64,000 nucleotides of DNA from Sediminispirochaeta bajacaliforniensis DSM 16054 (GCF_000378205.1 NZ_KB899409.1:183949-247948), one strand, 5' to 3'. Shown: positions 1 to 8,875, counted from the first letter of the stretch. Numbers and translations: made by a program. Notes: a model not told the origin generated them from the sequence alone.

Positions 1-606
1 GTTGTCGCTTCGGTCGTCAGTATTACCACGGTGCTCATCAGCAGCCTGACCGGCTACAGCCTCTCGAAGTTCTCCTATCGGGGACGCGATCTTGTCTTTC
101 TTATGATCATGGCGACCATGATGATCCCCTTTGAGGCGATCATGATACCGCTGTATATGGTCATTACCAAGATGGGATTGCAAAACAGCTATCAGGGCCT
201 GATTCTTCCCTTTCTGGTGAACGCCTTCGGGGTCTTTATGATGCGACAATACCTGATAACCTTTCCGAATGAGTTCATCGACGCGGCACGGGTCGACGGC
301 ATGAGCGAATTTGCCATCTATCGTCAGGTGATTCTGCCAAATACCGGGCCTGCCATTGCAACCTTGGCCATCTTGGCCTTTCGCTCTCAATGGGACAACC
401 TGCTTTGGCCGCTTCTGATCGCCCAGACCGAGAAGATGAAGACCATTCCCCTCTATATTGTGAAATTTACCGCCGAAATGCACACCGACGAGGGTGCAAT
501 GATGGCGGTGGCATTGATCGCAAGTGTTCCGATGTTTATTTTGTTTTTTGCCCTAAGCAACTACTTTGTCAGCGGGGCGGCAGTGTACTCAAGCAGGAAG
601 GGCTAA
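1..606 (+). CDS. Carbohydrate ABC transporter permease (MalG/CUT1 type), 5' truncated
   Basis: This is the C-terminal two thirds of an inner-membrane permease of a CUT1-type sugar ABC importer. The reading frame is open from base 1, so the true start lies left of the window. It shows several hydrophobic membrane segments and an EAA-type loop (EFIDAARVDGMSEFAIYRQV) that docks the ATPase. The C-terminus (FVSGAAVYSSRKG) is typical of MalG-like proteins. The other permease and the binding protein are presumably just upstream. The HAD phosphatase starts 3 nt after the stop, so the two are probably co-transcribed. The two-component system and nagA facing it suggest an amino-sugar or oligosaccharide substrate, but nothing here proves that. 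Confidence 0.9.
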   Translation, partial: VVASVVSITTVLISSLTGYSLSKFSYRGRDLVFLMIMATMMIPFEAIMIPLYMVITKMGLQNSYQGLILPFLVNAFGVFMMRQYLITFPNEFIDAARVDGMSEFAIYRQVILPNTGPAIATLAILAFRSQWDNLLWPLLIAQTEKMKTIPLYIVKFTAEMHTDEGAMMAVALIASVPMFILFFALSNYFVSGAAVYSSRKG

Positions 607-609
607 AGC

Positions 610-1197
610 ATGCTGATCATATTCGATATGGGAAATGTCGTCAGCAGCAATGTTGAGGTCCTTCCACAGATAGCCGAAAAAACAGGAATCGAGCTTGCCG
701 ATTTGAGAAGGGTCTGTGGGGATGAGTTTTGGGGCCTGAGTACGGGGAGGATCGATACCCGGGAGTTCTGGAGGATTTTTACAAAACACTACGGTATCGA
801 GGTGAAAGAAGATTATCTCTCAACCCTGTTCAAGCCGGTGGTCGATGCCTCCATGGTCGATGTAATCGATCGCTTGAGGCGGACAGGTCACCGCGTGGTA
901 TGCGGGACCAATACCATAGCCTCCCATTACGAACACCACGTGAAGGCGGGCGATTACGGGGTCTTCGACAAGGTTTATGCCAGCCACATCATGGGTCTGG
1001 CAAAGCCGGATCCGCAGTTTTTTCGCTACATCCTGAAAAAAGAGGGGGCTACGGCAGCAGAGACACGTTTCACCGACGATCTGGAAGAAAATGTTAAGGC
1101 GGCACAGGGGATAGGAATACGCTCTCACCGTTTTACCGGAAGGGCCGGCTTAGAATCCTTCCTTGCCGTTTCGGCCATCGACGTTTTGGATGCGTGA
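610..1197 (+). CDS. HAD-superfamily phosphatase, YihX-like
   Basis: A 195-residue soluble hydrolase that probably dephosphorylates a sugar phosphate. The HAD nucleophile motif is at the very N-terminus (FDMGNV, Asp6), a form seen in YihX-type sugar-phosphate phosphatases. A Lys-containing motif III (LAKPDPQFF) and a motif IV acidic pair (FTDDLEEN) follow. The start has a good ribosome site (GGAAGGG) and lies 3 nt after the permease stop, so it belongs to the sugar-transport operon. Its last 48 nt overlap the convergent response-regulator gene. Substrate unknown. Confidence 0.85.
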   Translation: MLIIFDMGNVVSSNVEVLPQIAEKTGIELADLRRVCGDEFWGLSTGRIDTREFWRIFTKHYGIEVKEDYLSTLFKPVVDASMVDVIDRLRRTGHRVVCGTNTIASHYEHHVKAGDYGVFDKVYASHIMGLAKPDPQFFRYILKKEGATAAETRFTDDLEENVKAAQGIGIRSHRFTGRAGLESFLAVSAIDVLDA

Positions 1198-1935
1198 ACG
1201 ATACAGGGTCGGGGAGAGACCGAAGCTGCGCTTAAAGGTCCGGGCAAAATAGCCCTGGTCACGAAATCCGCACAGTGAAGCAATCTCCCCTACCCTCAAA
1301 CGCTGGTCGCCAAGCAGTTCAACTGCGGCCCTCAGCCTGTAGGAGGTCAACATCTCTACAAAGGTACGATTTCTCAGATCCCGGATGATTCTCGAAAGGT
1401 AGCTTTCGCTCAATCCCAGTTCCGATGCCGCGGCGGAGAGGGAAATATCTTCCCGGTAGCGTCTGCGGATAAAATCCTCGGCTGCTACGACATGGCGTTC
1501 TCTGCTGTCGTAATTTTCCATATCATAGGGGATCAGGGAAGCGGGGACGGTGTCGGGAAGAGGAGGCTTACCGGCAAGTAAGAGCTGACATCTTCTCAAG
1601 GCCCCTTCAAGCTCTGCATCATCGATGGGCTTAAGAAGAAAATCGACGACGCCAAGGCGGATGGCACGTCGTGCATAGTCAAACTCGTCATGACCGGTAA
1701 TGACAATCGCGACCCGGGGAGAGGTGCGCTGCAAGAGGTCAAGTCCGCTGCCGGCGGGCAGCCGTATGTCCGTTACGACAAGGTCGGGACGATGCTCCTG
1801 ATAGAGAGCCTCTGCTTCCTCTTCGGTTCCGGCCTCTGCGACAACCCTGAAACCGTGGCGCTCCCAGGGAACGGTTTCGACAAGCTCCTGCCGGAGATAG
1901 GGTTCGTCCTCGACAATCAGCACCGAATACATCAC
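1150..1935 (-). CDS. AraC-type response regulator (YesN-like)
   Basis: A 261-residue transcription factor with an N-terminal receiver domain (about residues 4-120) and a C-terminal AraC double helix-turn-helix (about 155-255). The phosphoacceptor Asp lies in VVTDIRLP and the conserved Lys in FLLKPID. Its start overlaps the stop of the sensor kinase gene by 4 nt, so the two are translationally coupled partners. Such YesMN pairs normally control carbohydrate ABC transporters, and the sugar permease operon converges on it here. The 3' end overlaps the HAD gene by 48 nt, which rules out a conventional terminator between them. Confidence 0.93.
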   Translation of the reverse strand: MMYSVLIVEDEPYLRQELVETVPWERHGFRVVAEAGTEEEAEALYQEHRPDLVVTDIRLPAGSGLDLLQRTSPRVAIVITGHDEFDYARRAIRLGVVDFLLKPIDDAELEGALRRCQLLLAGKPPLPDTVPASLIPYDMENYDSRERHVVAAEDFIRRRYREDISLSAAASELGLSESYLSRIIRDLRNRTFVEMLTSYRLRAAVELLGDQRLRVGEIASLCGFRDQGYFARTFKRSFGLSPTLYRSRIQNVDGRNGKEGF

Positions 1936-3647
1936 TCCTCCAAGGGGAAAAGAAAGGTGACGAGGGTTCCTCCATCCGGCGGGGATTCTATGGAAAAGCC
2001 GCCCCTATTCTGATAGAGCAGCTCCATACGTCTGCGAACATTTGCAATGCCGACCCGATCGGATTCCTCAATAACCTGCCGTAAACGGCCGGGCTCGATC
2101 CCCGGACCATCGTCTCTGATTGTAATGATAACATGGTCGGCCGCCTTCCGGGCACAAATCGTGAGCTCCAGCGGTTTTAGTGAGCTGTCAAGGGCGTGGA
2201 CCACCGCATTTTCAACAATCGGCTGCAAAATAAGCCGGGGAACGGAAAAATCGGCAAGCTCCTCCGGGATAAGGAATCGGGCATAAAGACGCTCACCGAA
2301 ACGATAGTGTTGGATGGCAATATAGCTTTTGAGAATATCGATACTTTCGCGAAGAGGAACGAAAGCCCCGTCGCCACCGACGGCGGCTCGAAAAAGCCGT
2401 CCCAGGCCCGTAGTAATATCAACGATTTCGGGAACGCCACGCAACTTTGCGATGGACTTGATGGTGCCGAGGGTATTATAGAGGAAATGCGGATTGATCT
2501 GAGCCTGCAGGGCCTTGCGTTCGGCCGCCTGAAGGGCGCGCTCCTCCTCCCGGGTACGCTCCACCAACTCGTCGAGCCGCTCCACCATGCGGTTGTAGCT
2601 GGTGACGAGAAGCCCAAGCTCATCATGGCGCTTTGTTTCGGGGAGTTTCGGGGGAACCCCTTCGGTGATCAACTCCATGGCAGCAACGACTGCATGGACA
2701 GGGGTTCCAATCTGCCTGCTGATGCGCCAGGCGGTCAGTACCACGGTGACGATGAGGACAAGGAGTATCCAGAGACCGATTTCCCAGAGCGGCTTCAGGG
2801 CAAGGCGATACTGATCGGAGTGGACGGTCCCCAGCAAAACAAGAGAGGTATCGGCAACGGCCCTGGGAATAACCAATAGACTTCCCTCCATGATTGTTTT
2901 GCCCTCCGCAATCATGCTCCGTTCGGCCTCGCCCATAAAGGTGAGTTCGGGAAAGTGATCAAAGGTCCCGTCTCTCTCCGGACGGAAGAAATCAAAGGCC
3001 TTCAGCCGCTCCTGGTCGATGAGGATCATGGAATCAAAAACGGGTTGCGCCCCTGCCGATATCAGGGCAGAGGCAAGAACATCGACCACCACATAACCAC
3101 CGGGAATATCCCGCAAAAACGAGCAGGCGACCCGTTCTCCCCGCTCGGAAAGAAAGGGATCGAGGTAGAGGTAGGTGCGATCGGGATTGGGTCTGCTCTC
3201 GGAAAAAATACCCTCCATATTTTCGTAATAGGAGAGGTCGTATCGATGGGGAAGCTGATGGGTGGAATAGGAAATCTGCCCCCCGGATCCGAGAATATGG
3301 ACCGAGGTTTCGTAGAGATGGCCGCCGATCTCGGCGTAAAGGGATTGGTAAAGCTCTTTGAGCCATGCGGAGTCCCGGGCTTTTTCTTCCAGACTAAAGG
3401 CATCGAGGACAATCGGGAGCTTGGAAACCGAGTATGCGATATGACGATAGATATCCAGCTGATCGGCCAGGGCCGAGGCGGCGATGGCCGCCGCATCTCT
3501 ACCACGCTGGCTGTTGGCTCTGAGAATGGCGCGAAGGCTGGAGGCGTAGAAGCTGATACTTGCAGCGGCAAGGGGAAGAATTCCGACGAGAAAGAACGAG
3601 ATCAAAAGACGGGTGAAATAGGCCTGCCGCTTCTCCCGTCTTCTCAT
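1932..3647 (-). CDS. Sensor histidine kinase, YesM/LytS His_kinase family
   Basis: A 571-residue membrane sensor. A first membrane helix (about 12-33) and a second (about 285-305) flank a roughly 250-residue extracytoplasmic sensor region; a HAMP-like linker and coiled coil follow. The His_kinase domain carries the phosphorylated histidine in INPHFLYNT (His387). The ATP-binding domain keeps its N box (LQPIVENAVVHAL) and a DDGPG motif. It overlaps both nagA (4 nt) and the response regulator (4 nt), so it sits inside a tight nagA-sensor-regulator operon. The signal is likely an extracellular sugar or binding protein; this is inference from the family and neighbours. Confidence 0.93.
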   Translation of the reverse strand: MRRREKRQAYFTRLLISFFLVGILPLAAASISFYASSLRAILRANSQRGRDAAAIAASALADQLDIYRHIAYSVSKLPIVLDAFSLEEKARDSAWLKELYQSLYAEIGGHLYETSVHILGSGGQISYSTHQLPHRYDLSYYENMEGIFSESRPNPDRTYLYLDPFLSERGERVACSFLRDIPGGYVVVDVLASALISAGAQPVFDSMILIDQERLKAFDFFRPERDGTFDHFPELTFMGEAERSMIAEGKTIMEGSLLVIPRAVADTSLVLLGTVHSDQYRLALKPLWEIGLWILLVLIVTVVLTAWRISRQIGTPVHAVVAAMELITEGVPPKLPETKRHDELGLLVTSYNRMVERLDELVERTREEERALQAAERKALQAQINPHFLYNTLGTIKSIAKLRGVPEIVDITTGLGRLFRAAVGGDGAFVPLRESIDILKSYIAIQHYRFGERLYARFLIPEELADFSVPRLILQPIVENAVVHALDSSLKPLELTICARKAADHVIITIRDDGPGIEPGRLRQVIEESDRVGIANVRRRMELLYQNRGGFSIESPPDGGTLVTFLFPLEE

Positions 3648-4819
3648 GTGATCTTATCCGCTTTGAACGCAAGATCCCCTCCGATGAAGGTCATCAGGGG
3701 ACGAAAGTTGTGGTCAAAAACGGCGATATCGGCTTGGTAACTGGGAATGAGAAGCCCCCTGCGGGAGAAGCCGAAGATGCGGGCAGGATTACTCCCCGCC
3801 ATCTGGACCGCATGCTCCAGAGGTACGCCCCATTCGGTGAGGTTGGCGATCCCCTTCAGCATGGTCAGGGAACTCCCGGCAATGGTCCCGTCCTCGAGGC
3901 GGAAAACACCGTCGATGTCGGAAATTTTCATACCGTTGGCCCTGCCCTCAGACTTGCCGGTCCCGGCGAGGGCAAGAGCATCGGTAACAAGAACAACCTT
4001 GCTGACAGGCTTGTCGCGTAAGAGGAGTTTTATCAGTCCGGGATGGACATGATGGCCGTCGGCGATAATCTCACACGATATTTCGGGATGGATCATGATG
4101 GTTCCCACCGCTCCGGGGTTGCGATGGTGAAGCCTGCTCATGGCGTTGAAAAAATGGGTGGAATGGAGTATGCCTGCCTGCATTCCTTCGAGCATCTGTT
4201 CATAATCGGCATTGGTGTGGCCTGCCTGCAGGGTGATCTCCCGCTTCATACACCAGAGGGCAAGTTCCCGCATCCCTTTGAGTTCGGGGGCCACGGTCAT
4301 GGTGACTATTTTCTTACCTGCGACGTGCCAGAGACGCTCCATAAGGGCGAGGTCCACTGCGGCCACTCCGTCGGCCGATTGTGCCCCGACCCGTTTGGGG
4401 GAGATAAAGGGCCCCTCCATGTGGATGCCGAGTATCCTCGCCCCATCCTCTTGCCCCATGGCATCGGCGCAAGCGGCAAGGGAGCTCTCCATGGTCCGAC
4501 GTTCTCCGGTATAGACGGTGGGGCAAAAGCCTGTCACCCCATGGGAAACGAGGGCCCGGGACATACCGAGGATCGACTCGACGCTACAGTCGTCCACACC
4601 GAAGCCGCCAAAGCCATGAATATGACTATCGATAAAACCGGGGCTCACATAGGCCCCGTGAAGAGGGATGACCACATCATCATCCCCGATCGATTTCGCT
4701 GCAAAGCGGCGATCGGTGACGACATCGCCTATTCGCTCCCCCTCTATCATGAGGCTGCACGCATCCATCTTCATATAACCGGTCAGGATGGTCCCGCCGG
4801 TCAACCAGATTCTTTTCAT
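3644..4819 (-). CDS. nagA: N-acetylglucosamine-6-phosphate deacetylase
   Basis: A 391-residue amidohydrolase that would convert GlcNAc-6-phosphate to glucosamine-6-phosphate plus acetate in the cytoplasm. Visible family motifs are HIHGFGG near residue 64, HMEGPF, the metal/substrate histidines in AGHTNADY and HSTHFFNAM, ADGHHVHPG, and the catalytic Asp in VLVTDALALAG. Length is normal for NagA. It lies upstream of, and overlaps by 4 nt, the YesM-type kinase, which suggests that the two-component system senses or controls amino-sugar use. No nagB is in the window. Confidence 0.92.
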   Translation of the reverse strand: MKRIWLTGGTILTGYMKMDACSLMIEGERIGDVVTDRRFAAKSIGDDDVVIPLHGAYVSPGFIDSHIHGFGGFGVDDCSVESILGMSRALVSHGVTGFCPTVYTGERRTMESSLAACADAMGQEDGARILGIHMEGPFISPKRVGAQSADGVAAVDLALMERLWHVAGKKIVTMTVAPELKGMRELALWCMKREITLQAGHTNADYEQMLEGMQAGILHSTHFFNAMSRLHHRNPGAVGTIMIHPEISCEIIADGHHVHPGLIKLLLRDKPVSKVVLVTDALALAGTGKSEGRANGMKISDIDGVFRLEDGTIAGSSLTMLKGIANLTEWGVPLEHAVQMAGSNPARIFGFSRRGLLIPSYQADIAVFDHNFRPLMTFIGGDLAFKADKIT

Positions 4820-4840
4820 CTTTTGCTGGTCCTTATTTCG

Positions 4841-5134
4841 TCAGGCTTTTTCGGCCTGGCGTGCGGCCCACTCCAACTGAAGGGTAAGATGGTCCAGGGA
4901 CTCAAGCGGGGCAATTTTTGCCTTTTCCCGCAGCCGCTGAAGAGAAGGCAGCATGGTATTGGTATAACGCTCCACGGCTTCCCGCCCCCTGTCGGCAAGA
5001 GAAATCTCGCCTGACTCTTCGATATAATTCCGGATAAGGTGTTTGCTGCTGTTTCGCAGCTCCTGTCGATTGATATGTTCAATCAGGCGAAAAACCGAAT
5101 AGAGAAATTGTCGTTCAAAGCTGGTGATAGGCAA
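4841..5134 (-). CDS. Small helical protein of unknown function
   Basis: A 97-residue, strongly helical, charged soluble protein with no family I recognise. The start is well supported: GGAGG lies 6 nt before the ATG. The gene ends 21 nt before nagA and runs in the same direction, so it probably leads the nagA-kinase-regulator operon. The middle resembles the wing of a small winged-helix or a four-helix bundle, but that is only an impression. Real coding is supported by the ribosome site, the spacing and the lack of any better frame. Confidence 0.7.
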   Translation of the reverse strand: MPITSFERQFLYSVFRLIEHINRQELRNSSKHLIRNYIEESGEISLADRGREAVERYTNTMLPSLQRLREKAKIAPLESLDHLTLQLEWAARQAEKA

Positions 5135-5171
5135 CCTCCGTTTTTAAGCCTATCGCGTCCAGGCCGTTCCA

Positions 5172-5708
5172 TCAATACCCTTCGGGCATGGCTCCATCAC
5201 TTCCCGGTCGGGTAAGCTCTGCTATTAGTTCCGAGGCTTCGGGATAGCTATCCATAAGTGCCGTCCGTTCGCCTCCCGTAAAACAGTCCGATGAAAAACC
5301 GGGAGCCATTGTGGAACCGATCAGGGCCCAGGTTCCCCCCGGTTTGATCCGATGGCCTTGCCAAGTTCCTGCCGGGCAGAGGGCCTGGAGCTTCTGGCCG
5401 GAAAAAATATTTTGCCCCAATTCCATGTGTTCCATCCTGCCGTCGGGGTAAAGGAAGAGGCTTTCCACCGTATCTCCAAGATAAAAGTGAAATAGTTCAT
5501 CTGCATCCAGACGGTGTAGTGCCGAAAAGCCGTCGGGAGCGGTAAGAAGAAAATAGATGGCAGTTGCTGCGGGACGCCCGCCCATAAGCGCCGCCTTCGA
5601 TCGGTAGCTTTGCCTGAAATACCCTCCCTCTACAGGAAGGGGCTCAAGTCCCAGGGTATCAATGAGTCGCTTCACGATCGCTTCCACCCGTCCCTCCTCA
5701 TGTATCAT
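5172..5708 (-). CDS. Cupin-family protein (DUF985/Cupin_5)
   Basis: A 178-residue soluble beta-barrel protein of the cupin DUF985 family. Characteristic stretches are EPLPVEGGYFRQSYRS, the metal-type region SALHRLDADELFHFYLGD, and the late AP-GFSSDCFTGG block. Members have been linked to sugar epimerase-like folds, but no reaction is established for this one. Its ATG overlaps the stop of the upstream Cache-domain kinase by 4 nt (ATGA), so the two are translated together. It may therefore act with, or be a cytoplasmic ligand-binding partner of, that sensor. This coupling is seen; its meaning is inference. Confidence 0.85.
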   Translation of the reverse strand: MIHEEGRVEAIVKRLIDTLGLEPLPVEGGYFRQSYRSKAALMGGRPAATAIYFLLTAPDGFSALHRLDADELFHFYLGDTVESLFLYPDGRMEHMELGQNIFSGQKLQALCPAGTWQGHRIKPGGTWALIGSTMAPGFSSDCFTGGERTALMDSYPEASELIAELTRPGSDGAMPEGY

Positions 5709-7504
5709 ACCGCCTTTCCCACGGGAAATCTGATCTCAAAGCGTGATCCCCCGTCAAAAACCTCTCGGTGTACCGTTCCGTGGATTTGCTGAGAAAGGAC
5801 GTCAACCAACTCTTCTTCGGGAAGATTCCCTTCGGCAAAGGCGGCACTGTCGGTTTTTATTGTAAGCCGCACATTTTCCCCCTCGTCCCACAGCTCCGTA
5901 TCGATAAGAACCGATTGCCCTCCGATAGCCTTGGAATCTATTGCGGCCGAAATCAGCTCATTTACAAGCATTCCGCAATAAATGGAAAGGTCCCTCGAAA
6001 ACATCACGGCATCAATACGATTGACAACGTTGCAACTGACGCTGTTGTGAGAGGAAACAATTTGCGCAATATATTCCTCCAGAAAATTTCGAACAGAAAG
6101 GCTATCTCCGATCATCTGCTCCCTCGTACGGGAAAGATGATCATATACCATGGCCATTCCGGTTATCCTCCGGTGTGTTTTCTCAAGGGCGTTTACGGCC
6201 TCTTCCGTCAGAACTCCGTTTCTTTGCAGATTGATAAGGCTGAGGATCATCTGAAGATTATTCTTTACACGATGTTGGATCTCCTGGAGAAGGCGCTCTT
6301 TCTCTTCCAGGCTTGCGGCAAGGGAACCGGTCTTATTCTCCAACTCTTCAAGAAAACGATTAACGTTTTTTGAAAGCTCCCGAATCTCCCTTGGTCCTCC
6401 CTCGGCACTTCTTGATGAAAGATCTCCGGCAGAAGCCCGTTCAAGGGCCTCGCTTATACGAATAAGATGGCGCCCGATTGAGGTGTTTGTCCGGTATACA
6501 AGGGCAAAAAGGACGACGGAGGAGAGAAAAGCCATAAGCAGGTTAAAGAAAACGATACGGTGGATGGGTCTGCCGATCTCGTCCCAGTAAAAGGCAGTCG
6601 CAACAATCCAGTCGAAATCCGGGATATACTTAAAATTTACGATCTTCAGGCGCCGTTTATTCCCGGATGGAGTGCGCCAATAGTAGCTGGCAATCCCTTC
6701 TCCTTCCGCATAAAAACGTTGAAGAATCGAGCTAAATTCATCGGCGGGCATGTATCCTCGCGCGTCCTTCCCGTAGAGGTAGGGGTGGGCGATAAAGGTT
6801 CCGGCCCTGTCGATAACATAGGAATACCCGCCCTTACCGATCAATACGGAGTTGATGGTACGGCGTAAGGCTGCCAAATCTATGATATGCACAAATTCCT
6901 CCCGATAGCTGGTGGCCGAAAGTATCCAGTCGAGCTCGGGGATGTATGCCATATAGAGTGCTTTGTTTTTCGGTTCCTCTTCATCGCTATTACGCCATCG
7001 ATATTCAAGATAGCCGTTACGAAGCAAGAGCTGTTCTTTCACCGGTTCTCTCTCACGCTGATTACTACCTGCAATTTGGGGATCGGGATGAAAAAAGACG
7101 GTACCATCACTACGAATACCGTAATAGTAACCGGATTCTCCGACATGGAAGGATAAAAGCGAGTTTACCAGTCGCTCTTCAAGCTCCGGAGGGAGGGAGA
7201 CCGGCCACTCCTCTTCGGGGAGGTCCGCCAAGCCCTGTTCGCGAAGCGCTTCTTTGACGATATCGACACCGACTTCCACCTTTGAACGAAGATAAGAACG
7301 CACGCTATTTCTCAAAAGCGAGCCGATCAGATTATGGAGCGTCCGAGTAGAGCTCTTAATCTGGGTCTGAAGGTAATCTGCGGAAAGCAGATACACAACA
7401 TAGGTAGAGGATCCCACGGCAAGAAGAAAAGGCAAGAGGGAAAAAAGCACAATTACGATAAACCGGCTTTTAATTGACCCACCTTTGCTGCGATGTTGAC
7501 TCAT
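5705..7504 (-). CDS. Cache-domain HisKA_2 sensor protein with degenerate ATP-binding domain
   Basis: A 599-residue membrane sensor. One helix (about 14-40) leads into two Cache repeats (about 115-205, GYYYGIRSDGTVFFHP; and 222-305, GGYSYVIDRAGTFIAH). A second helix (about 317-338), a HAMP region, and a HisKA_2 dimerisation helix with His411 in IQHRVKNNLQ follow. The C-terminal HATPase domain is abnormal. VNELISAAIDS keeps the first N-box Asn but loses the rest, and the Asp-Gly-x-Gly and GLG boxes that bind ATP are not recognisable. It may be a pseudokinase, or a receiver-partner without its own kinase activity. No response regulator is adjacent; the coupled gene is the DUF985 cupin. Confidence 0.85.
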   Translation of the reverse strand: MSQHRSKGGSIKSRFIVIVLFSLLPFLLAVGSSTYVVYLLSADYLQTQIKSSTRTLHNLIGSLLRNSVRSYLRSKVEVGVDIVKEALREQGLADLPEEEWPVSLPPELEERLVNSLLSFHVGESGYYYGIRSDGTVFFHPDPQIAGSNQREREPVKEQLLLRNGYLEYRWRNSDEEEPKNKALYMAYIPELDWILSATSYREEFVHIIDLAALRRTINSVLIGKGGYSYVIDRAGTFIAHPYLYGKDARGYMPADEFSSILQRFYAEGEGIASYYWRTPSGNKRRLKIVNFKYIPDFDWIVATAFYWDEIGRPIHRIVFFNLLMAFLSSVVLFALVYRTNTSIGRHLIRISEALERASAGDLSSRSAEGGPREIRELSKNVNRFLEELENKTGSLAASLEEKERLLQEIQHRVKNNLQMILSLINLQRNGVLTEEAVNALEKTHRRITGMAMVYDHLSRTREQMIGDSLSVRNFLEEYIAQIVSSHNSVSCNVVNRIDAVMFSRDLSIYCGMLVNELISAAIDSKAIGGQSVLIDTELWDEGENVRLTIKTDSAAFAEGNLPEEELVDVLSQQIHGTVHREVFDGGSRFEIRFPVGKAV

Positions 7505-7540
7505 TTCCTTATTGTAAGGTAGCTCATCTTCAAGTACAAC

Positions 7541-7747
7541 TTATTCTTCCGATTTGAAGATCTGCTTTACCCTTCCCACCTGTCCATCCTCAAGCATTAC
7601 CTTGATGCCATGTGGATGAAAGTCGGATTTCGTCAGAAGCCGATCCACTCTACCCTCGGTCAGAGCCCCACTTCGCTGGTCCTTTTTCAGAACGATGGCG
7701 ACCTCCATGCCGGGTTTGATGTTTTTACGATAGCGACCGTCGTTCAT
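7541..7747 (-). CDS. ywbE: YwbE family protein (DUF2196)
   Basis: A 68-residue basic protein of the YwbE/DUF2196 family, function unknown. The whole length fits the family: an N-terminal IKPGMEVAIVLKKDQRSG block, then LTEGRVDRLLTKSD and HPHGIKVMLEDGQVGRVK. I chose the ATG at 7747, which has a GAGGAT-like site before it; an upstream in-frame ATG at 7795 would add 16 residues that do not fit the family and would overlap the PTS gene. It follows the IIC gene by 11 nt and is probably co-transcribed with it. Confidence 0.85.
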   Translation of the reverse strand: MNDGRYRKNIKPGMEVAIVLKKDQRSGALTEGRVDRLLTKSDFHPHGIKVMLEDGQVGRVKQIFKSEE

Positions 7748-7758
7748 CGTATCCTCCT

Positions 7759-8778
7759 CTATACTCTGAGATCCATATCGCCTTCGGCGATCCATCCCTT
7801 ACGTCGCATCCATTCACTAATCCCCAGCGAAATAAGGGCGGGAAGAATAAAATGCAGCAAAAGGATCTGAGGAATGGCCTTGAGGCCCATGGTCTCGATC
7901 GTTGCAAATTGACCTACAAGGCCGCTGGTTCCCATGCCCGCTCCGATACGGTTGTTTTCCATATGAAAAACAACCGTTCCGACGGGTCCCAAGATGGCGC
8001 TGGCGATAATCGGCGGAAACCACACCCTGGGATTTCGGACGATATTGGGGATCTGGATCATGCTGGTCCCCAGCCCCTGGCTGATCAAACCGCCCCAGCG
8101 GTTCTCCCGAAAGCTTATCACCGCAAACCCGATCATTTGGCAGCTGCAGCCGATAGTACTAGCCCCGGCGGCAAGCCCGGATAGGCCCAAGCTGATTGCG
8201 ATGGCAGCACTCGATATGGGTAGGGTCAGGATGATACCCATGGTCGTTGCGACGAGGATCCCCATGGGTAAGGGATAGAGGGTGGTAAGCAGATTAATAA
8301 AAGCGCCTATGGCACTCATAAGCTTGGCAACCCAGGGAGCAAGAAAAGCGCCGGTAAGGGAACCGACGATGATGGTACCGGCGGGCACCAGAATGATATT
8401 GAGCTTTGTCCGGTCCTGGACAAGCTTACTGAACTCGGCTCCCACCAAGGCGGCGAGGAGAGCACCTACCGGCTCACCAATATGAAGAAGCGCACCGGTA
8501 TCGGAAAAGGTTATACTTCCGGCTCCCACGGCTCCGGTAATAATCGACGCAAAAATTCCCAATGGCCCTGCCCCGACCGATGAGGCGACACCGGCGCCGA
8601 TGGCCGGGCCCATCATGTACTGGGCAATCTGTCCGAACCGGGCAAGCAGGCTCCATCCCGCATAGGTACCTATCTGTTTCAAGATAAGGCCGATGATGAG
8701 GCTTGCAAAAAGCCCGAGAGCCATCCCGTTAAGAACATTGATAATGTACTTTTTCACCTTCCCTGCCGGCTTTGCCAT
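7759..8778 (-). CDS. PTS IIC-type membrane transporter (PTS_EIIC_2 family)
   Basis: A 339-residue polytopic inner-membrane protein with about eight to ten hydrophobic segments, rich in Gly and Ala. It matches the PTS_EIIC_2 family, whose members lack attached EIIA or EIIB domains and are often encoded alone. Blocks such as GPAIGAGVASSVGAGPLG, GEPVGALLAALVGAE and PLPMGILVATTMG are typical. A strong site (AAGGAG) precedes the ATG. No EIIA or EIIB partner lies next to it, so whether it works in phosphotransfer or as a plain transporter cannot be told. Substrate unknown. Confidence 0.85.
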   Translation of the reverse strand: MAKPAGKVKKYIINVLNGMALGLFASLIIGLILKQIGTYAGWSLLARFGQIAQYMMGPAIGAGVASSVGAGPLGIFASIITGAVGAGSITFSDTGALLHIGEPVGALLAALVGAEFSKLVQDRTKLNIILVPAGTIIVGSLTGAFLAPWVAKLMSAIGAFINLLTTLYPLPMGILVATTMGIILTLPISSAAIAISLGLSGLAAGASTIGCSCQMIGFAVISFRENRWGGLISQGLGTSMIQIPNIVRNPRVWFPPIIASAILGPVGTVVFHMENNRIGAGMGTSGLVGQFATIETMGLKAIPQILLLHFILPALISLGISEWMRRKGWIAEGDMDLRV

Positions 8779-8803
8779 ATGCTGCTCTCCTTACAGAGGG
8801 TTT

Positions 8804-8818
8804 TGATTATGGTAATCA
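8804..8818. promoter_or_regulatory. Perfect palindrome upstream of the PTS IIC gene
   Basis: TGATTA-TGG-TAATCA: 6-bp arms around a 3-nt centre, 26 nt upstream of the IIC start codon. Its position near the expected transcription start makes it a candidate operator for local control of the transporter and ywbE. No regulator gene is adjacent. Confidence 0.4.
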
Positions 8819-8875
8819 TATTTACGCTTTTGGCAAGCCGCAGGCGTCGGTTTACAACCATTCAATGAGTAGAGA

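Noticed and set aside
4043..5014. 323-codon plus-strand frame opposite nagA
   Set aside because: It is antisense to nagA and the 97-residue gene, rich in Gly/His/Pro as expected from a shadow frame.
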